Shown: piece by piece, positions 32,301 through 44,500 of the stretch
Position numbering within the stretch: the stretch's first letter is position 1
Layout of the letters: each line of letters starts with the position of its first letter
From: Anthopleura xanthogrammica
Taxonomy: Eukaryota; Cnidaria; Anthozoa; Actiniaria; Actiniidae
Length of the DNA: 64,000 nt
Direction: 5' to 3'
NCBI GenBank assembly: GCA_964019055.1
Contig: OZ025210.1
Location: 12,076,832-12,140,831, forward strand
Position numbers and translations under genes: made by a program
The notes under the pieces: generated by a model
What the model was told of the DNA's origin: nothing
What the model saw: the letters and a program-made list of their open reading frames with translations, nothing else
Databases searched by the model: none

Positions 32301-35300
32301 ACTCTTCGGCACTGAATTGCATGTCGCCAACAGAGGTTATGAAGGCGAAGGATCAGTTTGGGAGATCTTTTTGCATCTTGACAATAATAGATCTCAGCCA
32401 TTTCACACAATGTTACCAGCAGAAGCTTGATCTCAAGGTTAGCCAGTGGGTACAGGGCAATTGTCACAAAAATCAATGTCTTTCTGTAGTCCACACCTCT
32501 TAGTTTCTCTTTACTTAGCTGTACGGAAAGGATCTCTTTCAGTTTGATTAATGTGTCTATGTCAGTTATGTGATGAGGCAGTTCCTGTAGGATGTTTTTG
32601 ATGTGGTTCATCAAACAGTGTAGTGCTTCGAAGCACAGGACTTCATATGATTCCAGGTTTAAGTCCTGGATTGAGGCATTATAGTGCAATAATGCAGGTA
32701 GCCTTGTACTTCCACCTAGTACCTCTGCTAAATCTTTCTGCAGTTCATCCTTTTTTCCTTCATCTGACATGCCCCTAGCTCGTAGCTCAGCTTTCAGCTC
32801 CTTGACTTTCAAGTCTTTGAATGGATGAAGTGAGCCCTTTCTTCCAGCAGGACCAGACAGGATTAAATTTCTTTTTTCTTCTAGTGATTTGTATTTCCTC
32901 TGAAGGGAGTATTCTACATCGTAGCTACTATTGATGTTGCCATCACAACCAGGACAACCATAGTGACCTCCATGCTGAGTTCCATCTTCCATCTCTGCTG
33001 CTGGGTTGTCCCCATTCATAAATCTCATGACATCTTTAATTTCTGCTCCAGATTCACTTTTTAGACTGCTTTTTAATTCTTTTAAATCTTCCTGCCTTGT
33101 AGGAACAAATTGCAGTTGGTCTTCTACAGTTGACCTACTAGGACCCAGTATGTACAACTGAGGCTCCTCTATTGTGGCTTGGACATCAACATTGTTTATT
33201 CCAGTCTTAGCAGCCAATTCTTGTGCAGTTAGATGGATAGCATTGTCATAAAGTTCTCTTACACAGAATAGCATATGCCCATGGTTTGAAAGAGTTGAAT
33301 GGTCATGCCACATCAACCAGTTTCTTTGCTGCTGAAATGTTTTCAATAGATCTCTCAATTCTTCAGTATCACCCCCGGTTGCCTCATTAATTTTTTCCAG
33401 CTCTTCTACTATTTCTTCTCTTGTTAGATTTTCATAGAAACTGTCATCTCTTATTTTAAGTAAGTCCTTGTTTCTATCAAGGGCTTCGGTTCTAATCTGC
33501 TGTAATGGAATTTTCCTTGCAGAGACATTGGTTGTTTTCTGGATTACTTCCCCCTCATTACTCAGAGCTAATGTAACTATTTCTTTTTGAACAACAGGTA
33601 CACCAACATCGTATGTTCCATCATCAATTAGCTTCTTGATTGATGCCCGGATCTTCTCATTTGTGCGTGCAACTGGAACAGATATTTCACCTCCTTCCTG
33701 CTTCTTTAGTGCTCGGCGTACACGAAATCCTGTAAGTGATATCAATCAATCAATCAATCAATCCATTTATTTAAGTGTCTGGTCATATGATAAGAAATAT
33801 CAGTATGTTTGATCCATACATACAGTATGTTTGTTTTTGTTTGTTTATTTGTTTTAATTGTTTTATAGTTTTAGTTAACCCTCATTTTTAACCTTCAATG
33901 CAAAACAGATTAAATTTTATCCAGATTTTTGTATGCTCATCACAGGGAATCCAACCTTGTTAGAACTGGCTATATAAATTGTAATTACCTTTTGTTCCAT
34001 CCTGAGTATTGGTAAAGTTTGCCATATTGACACCTTGAGTATTCTGTAGGAAGGACTTGAGTATTTGGCCTGTATTTGAAGGAGATGAGTCTTGCCCCTT
34101 GTGCCGGATGTTGTACTTTCTGGCTTGTTCAGACCAGTTTACAGGGCCATGTGGCCATGACTTAACATCTATCAATAACTGATCAATGTCACCTATTATG
34201 TTTCCTAAAGCAGGGATGTGGGATCTCTCTCTTTCTTTTGGGGATGTCTTTATGGCCCTTTCTCTTGCCTCATCTAGTGTTTCAAAAGACTCTGCCAGTC
34301 GTCTCTGTTGTCTTGCACTGTATGAATCCCTTGAGCTTAGGTGTACACCAGTGTCATTCTTAATTAAAACCTTATTTTCAAGATCTCGCTTTGTGTGCCT
34401 GAGCTTATTCCTTTTCTGTTTTCTTTTTTCAACAGGGGAAAGTTTTCTCTCAAGGCCAGCCTCTGGGACAAGAACCAGAATTTCACTCAGTGTCTTTCCA
34501 AAGTTTTTCTTACATTTTTCATCATATGTTGAATAGATTTCTTGTCCAACTGACTTCAGCTGTTTCTTTGTTGCCCTTATAATTGAGCCTTCAGGAAGAA
34601 GTGTATGCTTGTTTGCATCAGTAGTAATATTACTTAGGGGACCTCCTTTTCCCAACCTGCACATCTTTTTCATTGGATATGTTGCTTGGGACTTTGAGTT
34701 GTAGAGCTGACAAGCCTTGCAATTTGTTAATGAATGTGCTTTTCTCGTTTCGTTGGTCATTATTTTGCCTTGATCGAACCAGTTTTGCATTGCAAATCGA
34801 GACAAATAAGACTGCTTGTCTTCTTTGCATCTCCAGTTTACAGTTTGGTCGTCTATTTTCTTAGCAACACGATTGAAGTCGTAGCGTGTAATGTCAAACC
34901 TCGAATAGCCTTTGAAATGTTCACAGTAAAGTTTATACCTTTCCTGCAAGACTCTTGCACCAAACTTTGCTTTTCCTTCATTCAAGGCTTTTGTGATAGA
35001 ACACAAGTTCTTAGTTTCACGAATGCACACCCTAGCCCAGGCACATTCCACTTTAACAGACATTATATAGTTGATTGCACACTACAATAGCTTCTAAAGA
35101 AGCTGTATGCAATTAATCAACTATATAATTCAAGCCTTGATTAGGAAAACCAATACTTTTTGTTTGAAAAACGTGTTTCAAAAAGACAGAAGCTATAATA
35201 ATAATTATTTGAAATAAAGGAACCTTATATAATCAGAGTTGTTTTTCAGCTGAAGTCTTCCAAAGAAGTAGATTGCTTGAGTACCAAATTGGTTGAATTG

Positions 35301-36324
35301 ATGTATAATTTGAGGCTTTATTAAGTATCTGACGCGCGTGGGGAAGCTTTTCCCGCCTAAAACTCAAATGAACAAGAAGAAAATGAGGGACATTATATTA
35401 AAACAACAAAAGATATCTCCAACACATATACTCAACATGGCCTCACTTTAATCCAAATTTGTTTGTCTAAAACCTTTATTAATGATTTTCTTTACTTACT
35501 TGGCCATACGATAGGTATAAAATGACCAAAAGACTTTGGTAATATCATGCATAATTCTAAGTTTTAAGAAAAATTACTTGACAAAGAACTAAAAAAGTCG
35601 AAGGTTTTCATCCGCCATTTTGAATTTGTACAAATTTTTCCCCTAGGGGTGGTAAGAGAAAGATAAAAAAGGCCAAACTAAATACAGATTGAACACCCCC
35701 TCCGCTCCCCCCGTAGGGAAATTTTGACTACTCGGTTCCAGTCTCCTTTAGGCAAGTGAAGCAAAATGGCGGACGATCCAAATATGAGTATTGGAGCAAA
35801 GGAAATTCGCAAATGGGGAGCATTAGGTCACATCAGATGATTAAAAATTTTCAATTACTTACGAGAAGGGATGTTCTTCTTCACATAATTGCTTTTTAAC
35901 TTGGTCCAGATACCTTTTCTTTCGAGCAATTAGAAGAAATTGCTCGATAACTATGCAGTTTATCGAAACTTCCGAATTTGTTCTTCATTCTGGCTTGATT
36001 TTTTGTCTTGGTATCAGCCTTAAAAGGCAATTTTGGATCGACTTATCACATATCAACACATTAAAAAAGACTAAGGTACATTTAAATGTGCTTTAGGTTT
36101 CCCCATTTTGTTTTGAATGTAACCCTGTTTTTAGCAATTATTATTCAGAATTTAAAAATAGGAGTTGGTTGCTATGGCAACGAAATTGTACGAAAGACTT
36201 TATACACATGCAATTATAATGTGTCATTATTATTTTCAATATCTATTGATCTGTTCGAGTCTAAAGAAGAAAAATAAATTTTAGCCTCGTTTTCATGCTG
36301 GAGTCAGGCCTTAACACACCTGAG
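29379..36324 (-). mobile_element. 6.9 kb DNA transposon of unassigned superfamily
   Basis: A perfect 20 bp inverted repeat marks the ends: CTCAGGTGTGTTAAGGCCTG at 29379-29398 and its exact complement at 36305-36324. Both flanks carry TC (29377-29378 and 36325-36326), a possible 2 bp target duplication. The only substantial gene is the two-exon 1282-aa gene on the minus strand. About 1.5 kb of A+T-rich non-coding DNA lies on the left (29.4-30.95 kb) and 1.2 kb on the right, which includes a hairpin at 35064-35128 just upstream of the start codon. The insertion is about 90 bp upstream of exon 1 of member B. Confidence 0.7.
30956..35063 (-). CDS. Transposon-encoded 1282-aa protein with SAP-like motif, candidate transposase
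   Basis: Exon 1 is 33989-35063 and exon 2 is 30956-33729, joined across GTAATT...CAG in phase 1 to give 3849 bases. The N-terminal exon has no domain I recognise; it holds a CxxC (NCKAC) and basic stretches. Exon 2 contains a conserved-looking block: WHDHST (residues 499-504), an RSTVEDQ segment, RFMNGDNPA with Asp599, and a GGHYGCPGC motif (Cys617, Cys620); then a SAP-like motif near 661-695 (HPFKDLKVKELKAELRARGM). A segment with Glu726 in CFEALHCLMNHIKN follows. The C-terminus is acidic with a KKKK stretch. Asp501, Asp599 and Glu726 could form a DDE triad, but that is a guess. The terminal repeats around the gene support a transposition role. Confidence 0.75.
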
Positions 36325-36339
36325 TCAATTCAGTAAACC

Positions 36340-36924
36340 GGAAGTAAACGGTTTGACAGCACAAAGGTTTTTAACTTTAGGTATAAATATGGCAAATAAA
36401 CTTACCTTATAATATTATGAAACGACGAAGATTGATCAGAAAGATGTACTGATATGATAGAAGACTTTACATGCAAGGCACGCCAAAAGATGTGCTCTTT
36501 GCAACGTCAATCTGACATATCTAACACCTCAGGAAACTCAGTCTCAGCTGCTTCACAGCCCCACCCTCTTGCTCAAACCAAACTTAGGGCTGAAGAAATA
36601 AACATTTCTTTCTTCTTTTTTTTCTTATCTTTTCTTTCCTTTTTTCTTTTCTGTTTAGCTGATTTTTATTCAATCCCAGTGTTATTTTCTAGCTCTAAGC
36701 AACCGATTTTGAATCTGTCATCGAATTTCGAAGTCCGACCATCCCTCGCTCACCCCTCCCTCCCCCCCCCAAAAAAAAAAATTGGGCAACAAATGAAAAA
36801 ATTGGAACCTAGGAAGGATGTTTTCGGTTTGAATGATCCTTTCAGGAGTTTGAACATTTTGGAAATCTCTAACTTAAAGCTTTTCAATCAAAACTTTCAA
36901 GTAATATAAACTCGCTGTTTTGCG
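36340..36924. other. Gap without a recognised gene
   Basis: Pyrimidine-rich stretches (36605-36660) and a C-run followed by A-run (36760-36780). The plus-strand frame at 36454-36909 has no coding-like composition, no splice context and no similarity I can recognise. Confidence 0.5.
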
Positions 36925-36996
36925 TAGCCTCCTACGCAGACGCCCTTAGGGTCGTCACGCAATGCTGATGACCCTGACGTCTGCGAAGGAGGCTAC
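36925..36996. repeat. Short palindromic MITE (TAGCCTCC family), copy 1
   Basis: GTAGCCTCCTACGCAGACG pairs with CGTCTGCGAAGGAGGCTAC, with AGGGTCGTCACG inside. Other copies are at 40312-40415 and 61373-61440. Confidence 0.7.
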
Positions 36997-37609
36997 CGAT
37001 GTTTAGTCTCCCTCCCCCCCAAAAAACAAAAACAAAAACAAACAAACAAACAAACAAAACAAAAAACAAAAAATGCGCCGCTACGCAGGCTAGGTTATTC
37101 TGAAAATAGATTTCACACCACTGGATGGATCCCCCACATGACTCAGACAAACCAAAATTCACAGTAAATGTATGGGAGTTTAGTTCTCAACTCGTTATTT
37201 TTTGCATTTTATCACCGTTTTTTTGCAACAAATCGCCATAAACCGAAAGAAATCTAATGCGATATGCACAGCACTAAGTACTGGTATTAGGTGAAATGTC
37301 CATTTAATTTAATTAAGATATCGTTAAATCTTCATATATTTGCGGTTTACGGGATTCGGTCACTGACCATTATTTGAACTTTTTGCCTTAAGTGAGTGAG
37401 AGTAAGATGAACTTGAGTAATTTCCTAGATATTAATTTTTATCATATGAAATAGAGTGTGATATTGAGTGACATCAAAATGATAAAATTGATATCCCCAC
37501 TCCCACTAGTGGCTAGTGGGGATACGATTTATATCAACACTGGTGGTGACAAATTTCGACTTTTTGCTCAGCTTCTCAAATTCTCCATTATTTTTTCCTT
37601 GAAGATTTC

Positions 37610-37765
37610 ATATAATAAACAGAACATTGCATGGCCGCTTGGAGATATGAATTTTATTTTCTCGTGCTGATATTATCTCTCACTCGTTCGCTGCGCTCAC
37701 TCGTGAGAGATAATATCAACACTCGAAGATAAAATTCGTATCTCCGCGCGACCATGTAATATCCT
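37610..37765. mobile_element. Palindromic MITE family P, intact copy
   Basis: Starts at about AATAAACAGAACATTGCATG, contains GGAGATATGAATTTTATTTT and its inverted partner, with the TCGTTCGCTGCGCTCACTCG centre, and ends CCATGTAATATCC. It is the uninterrupted form of the element at 8050-8690. Confidence 0.75.
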
Positions 37766-38035
37766 ATACATAACGCATGGTATTTGCGGTTTGAATTTAT
37801 TCTCATCGTACTAAAGGGATCGAGCGGTAAATATGTCCCACCGATGAGGATAACTCAAACAAACCAAGGGTTCAAACACTATTGTTTAAGCAAAAAACTT
37901 AGATGAATAGATATATATAGAACGGTCATATTATCTGACTTATTATTAAACTTTTTATGTAGGAAATTCTACATTTATGCTCATATTATATAGATACATA
38001 GAGATAGAGCTGTAACCCCGATCTAAGTCACGGCT

Positions 38036-38224
38036 GTAGAGGCCACAAATGTAATAACTGGCCTCAAATGTAATAACTGGCTTCAAATGTAATAACTGTT
38101 GGCCTCAAATGTAATAAATGGCTTCAAATGTAATAACTATTGGCCTCAAATGTAATAACTGGCCTCAGATGTAATTGAAAACATAAGTGTTTGTTTGGAA
38201 ATCCCCCCTATAAAATGTTGTTAC

Positions 38225-38255
<31 letters not shown>

Positions 38256-39252
38256 GCTGCTGCTGCTGCTCAACGTCTTTAATGCAAAAGTCAATAATCT
38301 GTAGTGTTTTGCCGGTTCGCCGTTAACGTGATGCTTAAACTATCTTATGACTTACGAATTTTTGAACGCAAGCCATCAAGTATTATATTCCGTGCAAATT
38401 TCCGTATAGTTTTCAGTTCAGTCGTTCTAACCAAATAAAGATTGAATTATGACTTTATAATTATATGCTTTTGATGTTCATTTCTTGAATCTGTATGTTA
38501 ACTGAATGGGACACGATAAAGGCCTATGTGTGCATGTGCGCGCGATCATAATTCTAGGTCATGTCCAATGCCAATATCATCCCGCATATAGAAGAGAAAA
38601 ATACAGATTCCTATTATTAATAAGTTATTGTGCACTAAAGCTTCGAGAAACATAAACTTCGTATTCGTACAAAATCCGAAAGTAAATTTCGTGTAGCGTT
38701 CGTAAGCAAATAACGTAAGACGATTCATAGTTGTTTAAATATCGATCTGCTAACACCTCAGTGACTGAGTGGGTGACCCCTTACAATAATTCGTTCCTAC
38801 GCTTCTATAAATATGTCAACTGTTTTTTTGCTTTGTTTTCATGTTTGTTTTTCTCATTTTATAGTTGTTACATTTGAGGCCAACAATTATTACATTTGAA
38901 GCCAGTTATTACATTTGAAGCCAACAGTTATTACATTTGAAACCAATTATTACATTTGAAGCCAACAGTTATTACATTTGAAGCCAGTTATTACATTTGA
39001 AGCCAACAGTTATTACATTTGAAGCCAGTTATTACATTTGAAGCCAGTTATTACATTTGAAGCCAACAGTTATTACATTTGAAGCCAGTTATTACGTTTG
39101 AGGCCAGTTATTACATTTGTGGCCTCTACAGGCTTGCGTTCAAAAATTCGTAAGTCATAAGATAGTTTAAGCATCACGTTAACGGCGAACCGGCAAAACA
39201 CTACAGATTATTGACTTTTGCATTAAAGACGTTGAGCAGCTGCAGCAGCAGC

Positions 39253-39286
<34 letters not shown>

Positions 39287-39519
39287 GTAACAACATTTTA
39301 TAGGGGGGATTTCCAAACAAACACTTATGTTTTCAATTACATCTGAGGCCAGTTATTACATTTGAGGCCAACAGTTATTACATTTGAAGCCATTTATTAC
39401 ATTTGAGGCCAACAGTTATTACATTTGAAGCCAGTTATTACATTTGAGGCCAACAGTTATTACATTTGAAGCCAGTTATTACATTTGAGGCCAGTTATTA
39501 CATTTGTGGCCTCTACAGG
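38036..39519. mobile_element. Foldback element built of an 18-21 bp minisatellite
   Basis: The outer ends are TGTAGAGGCCACAAATGTAA and its complement. Both arms consist of tandem CTCAAATGTAATAACTGG-type units (38040-38180 and 39340-39510), followed by inverted copies of a 200 bp block with a TTG/CTG trinucleotide run (38180-38380 and 39130-39320). A further array of the inverted unit lies at 38870-39120. The architecture recalls Foldback elements with repetitive termini. No gene in the centre (38380-38870). Confidence 0.7.
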
Positions 39520-39539
39520 GGACTCGGAGGTCGAAGGGA

Positions 39540-39815
39540 CGGGGATGCTCGCAGTCCCTTTTAGGGGTTGAAATCGAGGTTTCGGTCCCGCTTAGGGTGT
39601 TATGAACGAGAATGCCCACCAGCTGAGTTTTGTGGTCCCTTTTAGGGGTTTTAAAATAAACAGCAACTCATACGAGCAGAAGGCGTTTGATGTTAATAAA
39701 TTAAATCGAGAAACCCAGCCTTGGATACGTTTTTGCTTGGTCCCTCTTAGGGGTAGAATTTTATCCCTGCCACGCCCATAAACTGACAACCCAGGTCCCT
39801 TTTAGGGTCCATTTT
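39540..39815. repeat. Imperfect GGTCCCTTTTAGGGGT repeats
   Basis: The motif TCCCTTTTAGGGG, itself nearly palindromic, recurs at irregular spacing about five times. Non-coding. Confidence 0.6.
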
Positions 39816-40311
39816 TAAGATTTTCGGCGAGCATCCCCACCCTCTTTCAATAGGGAGTCCCCCCCCCGGGATTAAAGCATAGACATAAGCATAAGAATGG
39901 TTTCGTTGTTTCGGTTCACACTTGCATTTTTTTTCCGATATAAGCATAAGCATAAGCATTAGAATATGTAAACTAAGCAAATGGCCAACCCAACCAACAG
40001 AATAAACGTTCAACCGATTCGACCATGCAGTTTATTCATAAAAACTTTAAAAAAAATTACAAAGTTTCTAAGAAGAAATGCATCATTTGAACATTCAAAA
40101 TTCCATATGTTTTGATGATGATAGCGAAAAATCTAGAAGGTATATATTGACTGCTCCAATGCTCTAATTTATGATCAGTGACGGAAGCGCGGACAAAATT
40201 CGAGAATCGTTCGATTCGCAGGAACTTATAGTTAAAATATTTAGCAATTATTTTAATTAATTCAGTTATTTAAGAAAGCATTTCAGATATTAAAGTTTGC
40301 AAACCTTCCCT

Positions 40312-40415
40312 TAGCCTCCTACGCAGACGCTCTTAGGGTCGTCACGCAATACTTGGGAGAGAAACGTTGCGTGACGACGTGACGACCCTAAGAACGGCTG
40401 CAAAGGAGGCTAACC
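40312..40415. repeat. TAGCCTCC palindromic MITE, copy 2
   Basis: TTAGCCTCCTACGCAGACGC and GGCTGCAAAGGAGGCTAA form the ends, with TTAGGGTCGTCACGCAA and its complement inside. Confidence 0.7.
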
Positions 40416-40453
40416 TTCCCTGGGAAGCCATTTTTGTTTGGCGGCTATGATGA

Positions 40454-41373
40454 CAGAGGAGGGTCCAGGGTTATCCCATGATGCATTGCGTTTCATAGTA
40501 TATTATCGATTCTTTCGTGACGTCATCACTTTGTTTGAGCAGACTCTGAGTGAAGATCAACATGGCGGAGTTTAGTTCAGTTACTCAATACTCGGCATCT
40601 TTCCCAGAATTTTTCCTTATTTTACGTTCACTGTGTATCGAAAGACGATTTTTATGATTCTATATCCGCCTTGGAAGGAGTTGAAGTTGTTTTAAGACTG
40701 ATTCATGTCAGTTATCTGGATAAATTTGAGAGAAAGAGACGAGTGACAACTGTTCGATAGACTCGTTGTTCAACAAAGTGCGTATCCCAGCGCTTATTTT
40801 CTTTGTTTCAGTACCTATCATATGGATAAGTTGTAGATTTATTACTTTTCTTGTCGTTTGTGTAAAATATACTGTAATTTGACTCAACGTCCGTTTATTA
40901 TTTATACATTTCCAATGTTCAGTTCTTCGTGAAGTGTCAAAAAATGGCTATTTTCAGAGGTCCTAAACTCATCTAAAACCTGGAGTACTTTGGAGTACTT
41001 TCATATACGCGTATGAATTAACCCTTAAGCTAAGATATGATGATATTAAAACGAAAAATACTGGTATATTTCCTGAGAAATAAGCGTTTTGCCTGGACAT
41101 CTGACACTCGAATATTTGAAGCGTATCAAGCCGCCTTTTTAAAAGATCAAATTTTTCATGAACCATTCCAAATATATCATTACCTTTTGGTGTAAACATA
41201 AGTAGGATTGTTAAAAAACAACACACGTTAACCCTACTTTCATTGTTCATGATTTTGTTGGTTAATCATGGCTTTAAAAACGGCTTTGTATTCGCCTCTT
41301 CAACGCCGAGATGGTTCAATGTCTACAATTGGTAAGCGCAATGCATCATGGGATAACCCTGGACCCTCCTCTG
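40454..41373. mobile_element. 920 bp non-autonomous DNA transposon with 9 bp target duplication
   Basis: Terminal inverted repeats of 37 bp begin CAGAGGAGGGTCCAGGGTTA. The direct repeat CTATGATGA flanks it (40445-40453 and 41374-41382). The CAGAGG start resembles hAT ends, whereas a 9 bp duplication is closer to MULE-type elements, so the superfamily is open. The interior has no convincing gene. Confidence 0.75.
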
Positions 41374-41534
41374 CTATGATGACGTCAATCGTCCAATAAT
41401 CTTTTAGTTATTGAACGAATGACGTCAATCAAGCAAGAAAACAAGAAGAAGAAGACAGTTTTGTAGAAAAAAAATAAAAAATCATATAAAATTTATAAAT
41501 AAGGGTTAGGAATCCTTCTGCTAACCGTTATTTT

Positions 41535-44500
41535 TTACTTAAATGCATTAGCATTTTGCATAGGAATAGTAGTAGTGTTGTTGGACGGTGCAAATATAAC
41601 GGCCGGGGGTGGCGCTACAACTGCTCCTCCACGAGGGGTTCGCTTCTTACAACAGCAACAGTAGCAGCACACGAAAAGCATGATTACGAGAACTATGGCT
41701 CCAGCAATCACTAGGTATTGAAGGTCACCGAGGGACTTCCACAATCGTATGATACCTGACAAAAATATATCTTGCAGTTAACATTACATGAAGATAAATA
41801 CTCATAAATAAACAATTTTTGGATGAGGTTGAGCGGCCGCGGAGCTCTTGATAATTTACGATATCATGCGAAAACCGAATTCAATAATTGTGTTATTATA
41901 CATTTTGTAAGAGATTTATTTCTGCTTTCGAAAAGAAATAGCAAACGTATTTCAATCTCCATTGAGACCTAGTTTGGATGAAGCACACAATTTTTGACGC
42001 ACAGGAGTAGGGTATGGCGAAAATTGTTTGTATGCGGATGCTAAAGATAGCCCAACCGGAAATTCACATAGCGCGCGCGGTATTAAGAAGTTTCCCTCTC
42101 TTATTCATGCTCTCTTGCTCTTATCCAGTGGATAACTTTATCCAGGCTTCGTACAACCGGCTCCTGCATGGAGCTAGTTATACAATGGTTTCGAGTGGCA
42201 TACTGTGGAATATCCCACGAGTCACTTGTGGTTTCTAGTGTACACACGAGCCTTTATAGGCGAGTGTGTATACAAAGAAAATACAAGTGATGAGTGGGAT
42301 ATCCATGGTATGCCAAAAGAAACCATTGTATAACCATTTTATCCCACGCCATAGAAAATACGAATATGTAGATTCAATGAACAGTGCATGATGGGAAGGA
42401 AGAGTGAAATACCGACGAATATACAACGGCTTTCCTGCATACTGATTGGCTGTATTTTTTATGGTGTGGGATAAAAATTGTTATCATGGACAAGCTATAG
42501 TGTATTTAGAATGGGATAAAAGGCTAGGGTCGTAGCGCCCACAGAGACCGCTGGGGCCCGTCGCCTCCTTCCCCAACCCTGACTAGCCTTATAGCTTGTC
42601 AACATACTACTCACCACATTCACTGGTCCCTATGGGAAGGTCACTGTTAGCAAGCGTATGTTTAGTAAATTGTTTGAAGCTCCCGAAAACCTCAACACCA
42701 GTTAGGATTATGATCTGAAATAAACGAATTGAGTCCGAGTCTGAGTAGGAGTAGGAGTCTGAGTAGGAGTAGGAGTCTGAGTAGGAGTAGGAGTCTGAGT
42801 AGGAATAGGAGTAGGAGTAGGAGTAGGAGTAGGAGTAGGAGTAGGAGTAGGAGTAGGAGTAGGAGTAGGAGTAGGAGTAGGAGTAGGAGTAGGAGTAGGA
42901 GTAGGAGTAGGAGTAGGAGTAGGAGTAGGAGTAGGAGTAGGAGTAGGAGTAGGAGTAGGAGTAGGAGTAGGAGTAGGAGTAGGAGTAGGAGTAGGAGTAG
43001 GAGTAGGAGTAGGAGTAGGAGTAGGAGTAGGAGTAGGAGTAGGAGTAGGAGTAGGAGTAGGAGTAGGAGTAGGAGTAGGAGTAGGAGTAGGAGTAGGAGT
43101 AGGAGTAGGAGTAGGAGTAGGAGTAGGAGTAGGAGTAGGAGTAGGAGTAGGAGTAGGAGTAGGAGTAGGAGTAGGAGTAGGAGTAGGAGTAGGAGTAGGA
43201 GTAGGAGTAGGAGTAGGAGTAGGAGTAGGAGTAGGAGTAGGAGTAGGAGTAGGAGTAGGAGTAGGAGTAGGAGTAGGAGTAGGAGTAGGAGTAGGAGTAG
43301 GAGTAGGAGTAGGAGTAGGAGTAGGAGTAGGAGTATAGGAATAGGAGTGGGAGTGGGAGTGGGAGTGGGAGTGGGAGTGGGAGTGGGAGTGGGAGTGAGA
43401 GTGGGAGTGGGAGTGGGAGCAGGAGCAGGAGCAGGAGCAGCAAATGTCAGTACCTTAAGCTGCAGGTTCGATCTAGTGTCATGCAGATCAACTTGAAGAT
43501 AGACTCCAGCACTAAATAGCGACCCAAAAGGCTTGAGAGACAAACCTGGTATCGGAACCTTTTTGCTTGATTGGAAAGTCTGTTCCCAGGAAAATCCCAA
43601 GGCCTTGACGGTAATGTCAACAGTGACAGGCTCTTCACACTTATTGATCTTTATAGTCAATGACAGCTCTTTGTCGCCCAAACTTTTCTCTTGGCATTTG
43701 ACCTCTGTACAGTCATTGTTGATGGTACAACCTTCGCCCAAGGCTCGAGAAAAATCTGGACATTTGTCGTTACACAGCGCTAGAAAAAATATATGATAAA
43801 AAAAAAAAAAAATTTAATTTAGCGAGTAAAACTTCGCCCGATTTATATATTTGAAATGTAACTTAACTTAAAAGAAGTCTTTTGAAAAAAAGTTATAGAA
43901 ATGATTTGATTTCCCCCCGCGAAATCAACGTTTTTAGTGTGGTACATGTTTGTAAATTCGAATTATTTTATACATACTGAGATTTTCTTATCAAATCTCC
44001 CTATGTGAAAAACCAGTTCGCGACTTTTTTCAGCCAATCAGAGAGGCGAAATGAATTTCTCACACGTGAAAAAAGCGTTTCGTCCAATCACAAACCACTG
44101 TCGAGGCGAATCGTGTTTTCGCGGTCATCGCGGGTAGCTTTGTCGGGCAGCTTTCACAAAATAATATTTTCGGTGTACGCTAGTTGTTCGTATTTCAAAC
44201 TTATCAAGAGCTAGGAGATATTTGTGAGGATGGCTGAACAATCAAGAAGATTTGTGTCTCTAGACAAACCTATAGACAAGTTTATAGAAGACCAAAAAAA
44301 CAAAAATACTCTTTCGAAGACACGAAGAGATGTGAGTTTGCTGACTGAGTTTCTCAACTCCAAAAATGAAACTATGATGCAAAAACTGAACGACAACAAC
44401 GTCCCGCCAACTCATATAACGCAATTATCTGGCCACAGAAACCTTCAAAGCGTCAACAACTACAGTACCATCTCAAACGAACAACAGAAAAACATGTCTT

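Noticed and set aside
36454..36909. 151-codon plus-strand frame
   Set aside because: Composition follows the pyrimidine-rich tract, there is no domain or splice context, and it lies in repeat-rich DNA.
42729..43496. Long Ser-Arg (SR) dipeptide frame on the plus strand, resembling an SR splicing factor
   Set aside because: It is the plus-strand reading of the intronic hexanucleotide GTAGGA array; other frames give equally long repeat peptides, and there is no RRM or splice support.
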